NCBI GenBank assembly: GCA_900314365.1
Contig: OMVH01000156.1
Location: 1-14,676 of the forward strand
Length of the DNA: 14,676 nucleotides
Reading direction: 5' to 3'
Source of the DNA: an uncultured Prevotella sp.
GTDB taxonomy: Bacteria; Bacteroidota; Bacteroidia; Bacteroidales; Bacteroidaceae
Shown piece after piece: positions 6,753 through 13,165 of the stretch. The notes beneath the pieces were generated by a model, which saw only the letters and a program-made list of their open reading frames with translations, ran no database searches and was not told the origin of the DNA. Every line of letters begins with the position of its first letter. Within the stretch, counting starts at the first letter, position 1. A program made the position numbers and the translations under genes.

Positions 6753-8426
6753 TTATTTTCTAAGAAAGCTAAGCTCCAAGTCGTTGTCGGCATAAGTCTT
6801 GAGCGACGGGTCCTTCTTAATGGCTTCGTCGAGGTAGGACTGTGCGGCAAACTTGTTAGCCCGACGTGCAGCCACGATGGCGTGCAGATAGTCGGTCATG
6901 GCGTCAGGAGTCTCCACTGCGTCGAGTGTAGCCTGTGCAGCAGCGTAGTCCTTGCTGAGAAGCTGGGCCAGAGCAGCGCAATTGGTGTTCACGCCGTCGA
7001 AGTCCTTGCAGGCCTGAGCATAGTTGCCCTTGGCGAGATCGAGCGTACCCAGAGCCTGGGCAACGTTCTTATTGCCCGACACCTTTGCGATGTTGCGCTC
7101 GGCCTCAGCGAGGTTGCCATTCTTGAGAGAAAGGAGTCCCTGGTTGGCAATAGCCTCAGCAGCGTTGGGGTCAACACTGACAGCCTGGCTCAGATAACGG
7201 CTTCCGGCTGCATCGTTGCCCTTGGCAAACTCCAATGTAGCAAGGTTGTTGAGCGGACGGTAGTCCTTGGAGTAGAGTTCGGCAGTCTTCTTGTAGATTT
7301 CCTCCTTCTTGGCTGCGCTCTTCTCTAACGTGGCAGCATAGAGCAGCTCGTCGGCACTCAGCTTCGAGGGGTCGGCGGCATATTGCTCCTGAATCTGCTC
7401 ATCGCTGCGGCCGATGGTCTCGTAGTTGATGATGAGACGGCTGCGGCGCAGTTCGGGAAGAATACCGTTGGCGAGCTCCTGGAAGCCTTCGCTCATATTG
7501 CGGATTTGCTTCTCGCGCTCCTCGGGATCCTTATACATAGAGAGTACACGAAGGATGACATCCTTGTCCTGGATGTTGCTGGCCTGCACAAGCTTCTGGA
7601 AACCGTCCCAGTCCTGAGCGGTATAGGTGGCAGCGATGTCGGTCTTCACACCAGTGTTCTTGAGCTGCTTCTTCACGTATCCCTCGGAGGTATCCTGGCG
7701 CTTGCTGGCCAGTTTGTCGTTGAAGCTGAAGCCACCCTCAGGCGACGCGTAGGCTCTTACCTCCACATTCTTGAGGTTGAGTTCTTCCTTCTCGCGGTTT
7801 ATCTTACGGAGCAGATTGACGAACTCCTGCACGGAGTTGTTCTTCAACTCGCTCTTGCGCAGGTTGGCCTGGTTGATGAGGAACTTGATGTTGGCCTCCT
7901 GCTTGCGCTCCTTCACGCGCTGGAAGGAGTCGGGAGCCAGACAGCCTCCCTCACTAAAGAGGGCCTTCTTATAGAGTTCCGACGTGGCAATAACACCGTT
8001 GGCTACCTTTACCGCAGGTATGCTCACCGTCTTGCTGCCCTGGCGGGCCGTGAAGGTGAGATACATCTCGCTCTTCTGCATGTCGTCCACGTAGTCGAAC
8101 GAAGTCTTCATTGTATAGCGTCCGCCGAGGCGATAGTTGATAGTCTGGTCGTTACCCATTACCTTCTCGCCCTGGAACGTAGCGCTCTGGCCTTTGGTAG
8201 TCTGCCCGTTATAGCGCAGTTCCGGAATGACGGTCACCACGGCATTGCGCTTCATGTACTTCTCAGGGAAGGCGCCATTGATGGTTGCCGACACCTTACC
8301 CCCTTGGGTCTCAAGAGGATTAGGGGCTACCGAGAAGTTGTCAGCCGACAGCGGGCCGAGCTTGGAGCACGACGAGAATATCAATAATGAAGAAGCCGAT
8401 AAAGCTAATAATAAGTTTTTTTGCAT
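6753..8426 (-). CDS. Lipoprotein with OmpA-like region and TPR repeats
   Basis: A 557-residue lipoprotein: signal peptide to lipobox FSSC with C20 lipidated. Residues 25-145 form a beta-rich N-terminal part. A charged helical segment follows (about 165-218), then an OmpA-like segment (about 219-335) with VEVRAYASPEGG (221-232) followed by FNDKLASKRQ, the place of the peptidoglycan-binding NxxLSxxRA motif. The C-terminal third (about 360-545) is a run of TPR-like helical pairs, for example YRPLNNLATLEFAKGNDAAG and AEAIANQGLLSLKNGNLAEAE. It probably anchors to peptidoglycan and scaffolds an envelope complex; that is inference. I chose the ATG at 8426 because a further upstream in-frame start lies inside the tRNA gene. 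The gene starts 24 bp after tRNA-Leu with no terminator between, and its stop abuts the next start. Confidence 0.88.
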   Translation of the reverse strand: MQKNLLLALSASSLLIFSSCSKLGPLSADNFSVAPNPLETQGGKVSATINGAFPEKYMKRNAVVTVIPELRYNGQTTKGQSATFQGEKVMGNDQTINYRLGGRYTMKTSFDYVDDMQKSEMYLTFTARQGSKTVSIPAVKVANGVIATSELYKKALFSEGGCLAPDSFQRVKERKQEANIKFLINQANLRKSELKNNSVQEFVNLLRKINREKEELNLKNVEVRAYASPEGGFSFNDKLASKRQDTSEGYVKKQLKNTGVKTDIAATYTAQDWDGFQKLVQASNIQDKDVILRVLSMYKDPEEREKQIRNMSEGFQELANGILPELRRSRLIINYETIGRSDEQIQEQYAADPSKLSADELLYAATLEKSAAKKEEIYKKTAELYSKDYRPLNNLATLEFAKGNDAAGSRYLSQAVSVDPNAAEAIANQGLLSLKNGNLAEAERNIAKVSGNKNVAQALGTLDLAKGNYAQACKDFDGVNTNCAALAQLLSKDYAAAQATLDAVETPDAMTDYLHAIVAARRANKFAAQSYLDEAIKKDPSLKTYADNDLELSFLRK

Positions 8427-8450
8427 AGTAGTGTAAATATAAGAATTTTG

Positions 8451-8536
8451 TGCCGCGAGCGGGACTCGAACCCGCACAGCCATTACTGGCCAAGGGATTT
8501 TAAGTCCCTCGTGTCTACCAATTCCACCATTGCGGC
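8451..8536 (-). tRNA. tRNA-Leu (UAA anticodon)
   Basis: An 86-nt class II tRNA. The 5' end GCCGCAA pairs with TCGCGGC at the 3' end, with one A-C mismatch at 6:67. The D-arm carries GGTGGAATTGGTAGACAC, and the anticodon stem AGGGA/TCCCT encloses CTTAAAA, giving anticodon TAA. A long variable arm (TTGGCCAGTAATGGCTG) is typical of Leu tRNA. The T-arm is GCGGG-TTCGAGT-CCCGC and the discriminator base is A. CCA is not encoded. It sits between a canonical promoter and the TPR lipoprotein gene and is probably processed out of their joint transcript. Confidence 0.97.
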
Positions 8537-8620
8537 AGGTGCTTAAAAACAGTGCTTCAGCGCCCTCACCGTTCGTTTCCTAACGGGAGCCGAAACGACG
8601 CCTCCGCGCCTTACTTTTTG

Positions 8621-8651
8621 CAAAGATAGCACTTATTATTAGGACTGCAAA
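8621..8651 (-). promoter_or_regulatory. Canonical Bacteroidota promoter of the tRNA-Leu/lipoprotein/comM cluster
   Basis: Read on the minus strand, TTTG (8648-8651) is followed by exactly 19 nt and then TATCTTTG (8621-8628). Both elements match the -33/-7 consensus perfectly. Transcription would start near 8614, about 80 nt before the tRNA 5' end. No further promoter or terminator is evident before the three protein genes. Confidence 0.85.
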
Positions 8652-8839
8652 CGAATTTACAGAATTTAATACAAAGCCACGTCAAATAGTGTCCACCCCA
8701 TCAAAGGACTGACCGCAACGGGATAGCATCACCATTGCCTCCAGTCGTTATCCAGGCAGCACTCCAAGAGCATTCCCCTTCCGGTGGCGCTCCGAACTAC
8801 AACCGGAAGGGAAAGCAACGAAGTGACAACTACAGCCCA
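8652..8839. other. Intergenic stretch with a hairpin
   Basis: I see no gene here. A 10-bp perfect inverted repeat pairs 8776-8785 (CCCTTCCGGT) with 8802-8811 (ACCGGAAGGG) across 16 nt. It lies 28 bp past the stop of the minus-strand beta-barrel gene and could mark its 3' end, but no T-run follows on the minus strand. CCCATCAAAGG occurs at 8697 and again at 8836. Confidence 0.4.
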
Positions 8840-9403
8840 TCAAAGGGCAATACCTAAAGTAAAATAGAGTGTATTCCCATTTTGCAGCCCCAAACTTCTA
8901 TAGTTGGTATGGTTGAAGCCCACCGATGCGAGCAGACTATAATCAAGATTATAGTAATGCGACAGGGCTAACTCAACACCATATTGGAAGTATTTTAGGT
9001 CAGGATTGCCCAACGTGGAGTTGGTAAGTACTCTCAAATCGAGCGCAGGACATCCGAAATAAAAGCGCGGATTACCCTTCCTGGCACAGAGTGTATAGCC
9101 CAGTCCGCCTCCAACTCCGAAGTTTGCATACTTGTGCTCGCTCTTACCATCTTTATTGTACCATACAATACCTGAATTAAATCCAGCCAGCAAGGACAAG
9201 TCTCGCGTTAAGCGAAAGCCCAACAGATCATGATCCTCGTAAAGAGTAACTCCATGCTGACGAAGGTTGATTGAAGATCGAAAATCAAAATAACAATTTG
9301 CACGGCCGTCTAATCTGTCGCTATGCGTGGAATCGCCCTTCTCGCTTGCTGATAGCGGAAGTAAAGCAGCAAGGAGCAATAAAGTGAATACTATCCTTTT
9401 CAT
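8840..9403 (-). CDS. Small exported beta-barrel-like protein
   Basis: A 187-residue protein with a signal peptide (MKRIVFTLLLLAALLPLSAS, cleavage near 20). The mature part of about 165 residues alternates hydrophobic and polar residues in short strands rich in Tyr, Phe, Gly and Asn (LGFRLTRDLSLLAGFNSGIVWY, ANFGVGGGLGYTL, KYFQYGVELALSHYYNLDYSLLASVGF). It ends with the strand TLYFTLGIAL. Size and pattern fit an 8-stranded outer-membrane barrel, and many Bacteroidota encode such orphan porin-like proteins. I do not recognise a specific family. It stands alone, between the tRNA operon promoter and the gene-free region. A candidate promoter lies about 250 bp upstream, implying an unusually long leader. 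Membrane topology is inference from the pattern. Confidence 0.75.
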   Translation of the reverse strand: MKRIVFTLLLLAALLPLSASEKGDSTHSDRLDGRANCYFDFRSSINLRQHGVTLYEDHDLLGFRLTRDLSLLAGFNSGIVWYNKDGKSEHKYANFGVGGGLGYTLCARKGNPRFYFGCPALDLRVLTNSTLGNPDLKYFQYGVELALSHYYNLDYSLLASVGFNHTNYRSLGLQNGNTLYFTLGIAL

Positions 9404-9654
9404 AATATCTTAATAAAAGCTTTTCAATTACATTGTTATTAATGGCCCCAACCATCCCTTCGATGATTTCGGCCAATGAGAGAAGATTACGGGCGATGAG
9501 CTTTTAGTTGATCCTTGTGTTGTTCCGGCACAGAGAGGCTAAAGGCGGAGGCCTTCAAGCTCAATACATTCTTGCTACTGTCATAAAGACTGTGTTAGAT
9601 AGGACTCTTAATTATTCTTCATAAATATATGTTTAAAGGTTTGTATTTTCGATG
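9404..9654. other. Long untranslated stretch upstream of the beta-barrel gene
   Basis: I see no convincing gene. It would be the 5' leader of the beta-barrel mRNA if the promoter at 9655-9685 is used. The minus strand has an open frame without a start codon from 9594 down to a stop at 9487. A short AAAAGCTTTT palindrome lies near 9416-9425, close to the start codon. Confidence 0.4.
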
Positions 9655-9685
9655 CAAACATAAAGAAAAATCAATAACCGTCAAT
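9655..9685 (-). promoter_or_regulatory. Candidate promoter for the beta-barrel gene
   Basis: On the minus strand, ATTG (9682-9685) is followed by 19 nt and then TATGTTTG (9655-9662), a perfect TAnnTTTG -7 box with three of four -33 bases. The nearest downstream gene starts about 250 bp away at 9403. Confidence 0.55.
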
Positions 9686-10149
9686 AGTATATGATAGAAA
9701 GAGATGTAAAATTATCTTTAATTAATAACATTAACATTCAATTAAACATTATGCGAATATCTCTCTTGAAGCCACGGTGAAACAGGGAAGGCTTCGCTTT
9801 ATGGTGCGCGCACCGTTGATACTGCTACACCTATAATATTTTGCACCTTCAAGTGAGCAACGCATGAATCCAAATGACTCAACACGCAAGTAGGGAATGC
9901 TCGACTCGACAACCGGTCCCTCAGTGATAAACGAGCGGTGTTTTCCAGCAACGAGAAGCCTATCCCCAAGCAAAGGGACCAATGACATGTCAAATAGAGG
10001 TGGTACATCTGTGCACACATTTACTCATTTCAAGGTCAAGAAAAGCCACAGAACGGAAAGGCTCGGCAGAATGGCACGAGGAAAAAAATCTAAGAAATGT
10101 CTTTACAAACAAAAATCTCGAAATAGAGAAAATCAAGGCACGAATACAG
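9686..10149. other. Gene-poor stretch, no supported coding sequence
   Basis: AT-rich at the left end, then mixed composition. An 89-codon minus-strand frame (9749-10018) and a 116-codon plus-strand frame (9897-10247) overlap each other. Neither has a recognisable domain, signal peptide or promoter, so I do not call them genes. ATG at 9751 follows a typical A/T-rich leader but opens only a 9-codon frame (MRISLLKPR). A 12-bp perfect palindrome, GGTGCGCGCACC, lies at 9803-9814. The stretch could hold eroded gene remains. Confidence 0.4.
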
Positions 10150-10237
10150 TCCTTTCGGACTATCTTTCGGTCGTGATAGGACTTCGAGCGCCTCGTGATA
10201 GGACTACGAGGGCCTCGAGATCGGACCTCGAGCGACG
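10150..10237. repeat. Degenerate 22-bp tandem repeat, 3 clear units plus 1 weak unit
   Basis: Units 10172-10193 and 10194-10215 share 20 of 22 bases (CGTGATAGGACTwCGAGsGCCT). Unit 10216-10237 is more diverged but keeps the register (CGAGATCGGACCTCGAGCG). The preceding 22 bases (10150-10171) keep only the central GGACT in phase. The units contain small palindromes such as CTCGAG and CGAGG-G-CCTCG. There are no spacers, so this is not a CRISPR array. Confidence 0.75.
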
Positions 10238-10260
10238 CTTAGTATAGGTTTTACAAGGCC

Positions 10261-10286
10261 AAAATTGGGGCTTTTTGCCCTATTTT
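10261..10286. terminator. Possible bidirectional hairpin terminator
   Basis: AAAATTGGGGC (10261-10271) pairs with GCCCTATTTT (10277-10286) around a TTTTT loop, with one mismatch and one G-T pair. A/T-rich flanks on both sides give short T-runs in both directions. No gene can be assigned to it, so the terminator role is a guess. Confidence 0.35.
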
Positions 10287-10556
10287 CAAGGGTATTTCGG
10301 GCAGGTAGCAGAGCCTCGGAATCACAACATACTGATACACATACGGTTATAAACTTGCTCCAGAATCGCGTATTTCGAATCAAAGTTTTTCTTGTTCAAA
10401 AACATCCCCGTTTTTTGGCTGTTTCGAGTTTCTTTATTTTTACAAATTCGACATTTTGACCATCCGTATTTTGTCTCTCCGAATAACAGAAATCGTCAGA
10501 GCTGAGCGGGGGATAAAAGAACAAGCAAAATAACGACAACCCAAATCAGGAACAGA
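10287..10556. other. Intergenic stretch, no gene seen
   Basis: AT-rich DNA with several T-runs (10386-10390, 10411-10416, 10437-10441). I find no supported reading frame, RNA gene or clear promoter. It separates the 22-bp repeats from the large palindromic array. Confidence 0.4.
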
Positions 10557-10607
10557 CAATTCGCTGCTTGTGGACGGCCCCTAACCCTACCTAGCCGCAC
10601 CCTGCAA

Positions 10608-10677
10608 GTGGATATTGGGTCTGCGATTGGGTGGAATAATGTCAGAATTCCACTGCTGTCCTTGCTCGCGGACGGCC
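10608..10677. repeat. Module Y, copy 1
   Basis: A 70-bp unit from GTGGATATTGGG to GCGGACGGCC. An internal hairpin pairs GTGGAAT with ATTCCAC across 9 nt. It differs from copies 2 and 3 at two positions (CTGCTGTCC for CTGCCGTCC and CGCGGAC for CGCAGAC). Confidence 0.85.
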
Positions 10678-10697
10678 ACAAGGGCCGCACCCTGCAA

Positions 10698-10767
10698 GTG
10701 GATATTGGGTCTGCGATTGGGTGGAATAATGTCAGAATTCCACTGCCGTCCTTGCTCGCAGACGGCC
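10698..10767. repeat. Module Y, copy 2
   Basis: Tandem to copy 1 with a 90-bp period. Identical to copy 3, and part of the exact 186-bp duplication. Confidence 0.85.
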
Positions 10768-10882
10768 CCTAACCCTACCTAGCCGCGCCCTGCAGTGGAC
10801 ATTTGAGGACGGCCGTCGGTATTCCGCGCAGAAGGTTAAGCTTCTGTGTCCACTGCAGGGTGCGGCCCTTGTGGCCGTCCGC
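10758..10882. repeat. Module X, copy 1: 125-bp palindromic element
   Basis: Outer arms GCAGACGGCC (10758-10767) and GGCCGTCCGC (10873-10882) pair with one mismatch. Inner arms 10782-10801 and 10847-10866 pair over 20 bp with one G-T. The 45-nt apical part holds a 10-bp palindrome GACGGCCGTC (10808-10817) and a small hairpin AGAAG-GTTAAG-CTTCT (10830-10845). The unpaired bulges are CCTAACCCTACCTA on the left and CCTTGT on the right. As RNA or cruciform DNA it would form one long branched hairpin. Confidence 0.85.
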
Positions 10883-10970
10883 ATCCTGCGTGCATGCATG
10901 GGTTCCTACCACACCTTCTACAATTCGCTGCTTGCGGACGGCCCCTAACCCTACCTAGCCGCACGCTGCA

Positions 10971-11156
10971 GTGGATATTGGGTCTGCGATTGGGTGGAAT
11001 AATGTCAGAATTCCACTGCCGTCCTTGCTCGCAGACGGCCCCTAACCCTACCTAGCCGCGCCCTGCAGTGGACATTTGAGGACGGCCGTCGGTATTCCGC
11101 GCAGAAGGTTAAGCTTCTGTGTCCACTGCAGGGTGCGGCCCTTGTGGCCGTCCGCA
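10971..11156. repeat. Exact 186-bp duplication, right copy (module Y copy 3 plus module X copy 2)
   Basis: Identical to 10698-10883, offset by 273 bp. Module Y is 10971-11040 and module X is 11031-11155 (they overlap by 10 bp, as in the left copy). Identity ends at 11156, after which the spacers differ. Confidence 0.9.
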
Positions 11157-11258
11157 GCCTACGGGCAACCAAATAATTCTATCAGCCCTTCTACAATCGC
11201 TGCTTGCGGACGGCCCCTAACCCTACCTAGCCGCACCCTGCAGTGGATATTTGAGGAC

Positions 11259-11374
11259 AACCTCATACACAGCCTTGCCGCATCATGTGGATAATGGGGC
11301 AACACTCTGCTTGATGACGACCACAATCCCCGCCTTACTGCACCCTGCTGAGGAGCCTGAACTTCTGATTCATT
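11259..11374. other. Intergenic stretch after the array, no gene seen
   Basis: I see no gene, RNA or promoter. TGAGG-ACAA-CCTCA, a 5-bp hairpin, lies at its left edge (about 11252-11265), where the last core loses similarity to the array. Confidence 0.4.
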
Positions 11375-11426
11375 TCAGTTCCATGCTGATAAGCAACGAC
11401 TCAGTTCCATGCTAATAAGCAGCGCC
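11375..11426. repeat. 26-bp tandem direct repeat, 2 units
   Basis: 11375-11400 and 11401-11426 both start TCAGTTCCATGCT and continue rATAAGCArCGmC, with three differences in 26 positions. It lies about 120 bp upstream of the phosphatase promoter. Confidence 0.75.
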
Positions 11427-11493
11427 GGCCTGCCCCATCAGACATACCTTAGATGAAAGAGCCCCACAACCAAGGAATATTTTCAAGCCTTTT

Positions 11494-11525
11494 GTTGTCA
11501 GAATGGCAGAAAAGCAGTAACTTTG
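11494..11525 (+). promoter_or_regulatory. Promoter of the phosphatase/SGNH hydrolase operon
   Basis: TAACTTTG (11518-11525) matches the -7 consensus TAnnTTTG. GTTG (11494-11497) lies 20 nt upstream as the likely -33 element. It predicts a start near 11532 and a leader of about 30 nt. Confidence 0.6.
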
Positions 11526-11562
11526 AACAGAATTATCAATCAGGCTTCAGCCTACCATTATT

Positions 11563-13140
11563 ATGATGCTAAAGAAACGCACTTTCATCCTTATGACGGC
11601 CTTAACAACAACCATCGCCGTCCAAGCTCAGACCGACCTCGACAAGTCCTTCCTGCAGACCAGCGAAGTACCCAACGCTGCATGGTATCTCCCCGCTCCC
11701 CCCGACACGTCGTCGGTGGCCTTTCTCTACGACTACAACCGCTATCTGTGGGGACGCTCCCTGCGCGACACCTATCGGGGGCGCATAGCCGACTACGACA
11801 CGTTCTGGCAAACCGACTCGGTGCTGAAAGGCTTTGCCCCCGCCTTCGGCTTCCTCATCACCCGCACGTCGGCCCCGGAGACCTACAAGCTCATCTCTCG
11901 CGCCGTTATCGATGCCGAGCATGGAGTTGACGGAGCCAAGGAACGCTACATGCGCAAACGCCCTTACATGCAGTTCCATGAGCACACAGGCTGTCCCACC
12001 GACGAGGAGGAACTCAGCCACAACGGTTCCTATCCTTCAGGACATTCGGCCATCGGCTGGGCCACAGCCCTGCTCTTAGCAGAGCTGAATCCCGCCTGCG
12101 CCAACGAAATCATCCATCGAGGCTACGAGTACGGACAGAGCCGTGTCATCGAGGGCTACCATTATCAGAGCGATGTCGATGCGGCCCGTCTCTCGTCGAG
12201 TGCCGTCGTGGCCACCCTGCATGCTGACCCTGCCTTCATGAAGCAGATGGAGAAGGCGCGCAAGGAACTCTCCAAACTCATGGCGCCCGCCACAGCTTTC
12301 GACGTGACCAAGGCGCGTCTTTCCGATGTCAAGACTCTCGAAGGACAGCCGGGCGAAGGCTACCAGGGCATGGCCATCAGCGGCGACTGGCTCGTGAGCT
12401 GCCAGAACAGAGGCTACGCCACGCTCTACCGTCTGCCAGACATGAACAAGGTTGCCGGTCCGTTCAAGTTAGGCAGCTTCGCCTCCACCAACCACGCCAA
12501 CATCGCCAAGTTCGGTCTCGAACGCTGGCAGAGCACCGACGAGCTTCCCGTACTCTACGTCTCACAGGCCTATCGCAAGACCGTGGGCGGGCGCAAGGAC
12601 GTCTGCTACGTGGAGCGCATCCTGCCCGAGGGGAAGGCCGAGACCGTGCAGCGCATCATCTTTGATGACACCGACCACCTCTATGGCTACGCCCTGCAAT
12701 GGACCGTGGACCGCGACCATCAGCGGCTCATCGGACTGGGCAACAGCATCTCCAACGACGATGGCCGCAACTGCTTCCGTATCATCATCTTCCCCCTGCC
12801 CAAGCTCTCCGACGGCCGCGAAGTGGTGCTGAAAGCCACAGATGCCGAAGCCTGCTACCTCATCCAGGACACCGACCAGCGCTACCCCCACAAGGTAGTT
12901 GGCCAGGGTGCCTGCGTGAAGGACGGGTGCCTCTTCATGCCCACCGGCTTCGGCTCCGAGGGTGCACCCAGCATACTTTACGTTTGGGACCTCTACAAAC
13001 GGAAGCTGCGCCACATCATCGACCTGCGCAAGGAACTCAACAAGGTGGAGATGGAGGACATCGACTTCTATCGGGGCAACGCCTATATCCAGACCAACGG
13101 CCGCGGCTTGCTGAAGTTCGGCCCGCTGTTCAATAAATAG
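11563..13140 (+). CDS. Secreted PAP2-family acid phosphatase fused to a propeller-like C-terminal half
   Basis: A 525-residue exported protein. The signal peptide ends VQA-QTD, so cleavage follows residue 22. Residues 30-240 are a class A non-specific acid phosphatase (PAP2 superfamily) with the full phosphatase signature: K126-x6-R133-P134, PSGH (158-161) and S193-R194-x5-H200-x3-D204. It should hydrolyse phosphomonoesters in the periplasm or outside the cell. Class A enzymes normally end around 250 residues; here about 280 more follow. This half has repeated strand patterns such as GYQGMAISGDWLVSCQNRG, LPVLYVSQAY, YALQWTVDRDHQRLIGLGN, GACVKDGCLFMPTG and EMEDIDFYRGNAYIQTNG, like a beta-propeller of about six blades; that fold is inference. 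The start could be either of the first two Met codons. The SGNH hydrolase gene follows after 25 bp. Confidence 0.9.
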   Translation: MMLKKRTFILMTALTTTIAVQAQTDLDKSFLQTSEVPNAAWYLPAPPDTSSVAFLYDYNRYLWGRSLRDTYRGRIADYDTFWQTDSVLKGFAPAFGFLITRTSAPETYKLISRAVIDAEHGVDGAKERYMRKRPYMQFHEHTGCPTDEEELSHNGSYPSGHSAIGWATALLLAELNPACANEIIHRGYEYGQSRVIEGYHYQSDVDAARLSSSAVVATLHADPAFMKQMEKARKELSKLMAPATAFDVTKARLSDVKTLEGQPGEGYQGMAISGDWLVSCQNRGYATLYRLPDMNKVAGPFKLGSFASTNHANIAKFGLERWQSTDELPVLYVSQAYRKTVGGRKDVCYVERILPEGKAETVQRIIFDDTDHLYGYALQWTVDRDHQRLIGLGNSISNDDGRNCFRIIIFPLPKLSDGREVVLKATDAEACYLIQDTDQRYPHKVVGQGACVKDGCLFMPTGFGSEGAPSILYVWDLYKRKLRHIIDLRKELNKVEMEDIDFYRGNAYIQTNGRGLLKFGPLFNK

Positions 13141-13165
13141 TCCATGATTCATCGTCACTTTTATT

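Larger units (their letters stand above)
10698..10883. repeat. Exact 186-bp duplication, left copy
   Basis: Base-for-base the same as 10971-11156 by direct reading. It comprises module Y plus module X. Confidence 0.9.
10557..11258. repeat. Mosaic array of palindromic repeat modules
   Basis: About 700 bp built from three recurring parts. The core is GGCCCCTAACCCTACC followed by TAGCCGC, with five copies starting at 10576, 10764, 10940, 11037 and 11212; a variant core with GGCCACAAGGGCCGC lies at 10674-10688. Module Y (70 bp) occurs three times and module X (125 bp, a large palindrome) twice. The order is core-Y-variant core-Y-X, spacer, core-Y-X, spacer, core; each X begins with its own core copy. 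A phrase ACAAT(T)CGCTGCTTG opens each block near 10557, 10920 and 11194. The short open frames through it, translating to repeats such as CGRPLTLPSRTLQW, are by-products of the repeats, not genes. It resembles extragenic palindromic elements in kind, but I do not recognise a named family. Confidence 0.88.

Noticed and set aside
7383..8387. 334-codon open frame on the plus strand opposite the TPR lipoprotein
   Set aside because: Antisense shadow of an Ala/Leu/Glu-rich gene; no promoter and no family match.
8427..8483. 19-residue N-terminal extension of the TPR lipoprotein
   Set aside because: The extension is translated from the tRNA-Leu gene and would hide the signal peptide; the ATG at 8426 gives a proper lipoprotein signal.
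8451..8536. tRNA-Leu as an integration (att) site
   Set aside because: No direct repeat of the tRNA 3' end and no integrase or phage gene are found nearby; both flanks look like normal chromosome.
9487..9597. 35-codon open stretch on the minus strand (ending VPEQHKDQLKAHRP)
   Set aside because: It has no ATG start and no family I recognise. It might be the tail of a lost gene, but the evidence is too thin for a feature.
9803..9814. 12-bp perfect palindrome GGTGCGCGCACC as an operator
   Set aside because: A few perfect 12-bp palindromes are expected by chance in a window of this size, and no promoter or gene adjoins it.
9749..10018. 89-codon minus-strand frame, with an overlapping 73-codon frame
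   Set aside because: No promoter, domain or signal peptide; it overlaps competing frames on the other strand in a region of repeats. Low but not zero chance of being real.
10150..10237. CRISPR-like repeat run
   Set aside because: The units are directly adjacent without spacers and are degenerate, and no cas gene is present.
10496..11294. Several 64-72 codon frames inside the palindromic array
   Set aside because: Their peptides repeat because the DNA repeats (CGRPLTLPSRTLQW, RPLWPSA); they read through palindromes and lack start signals.
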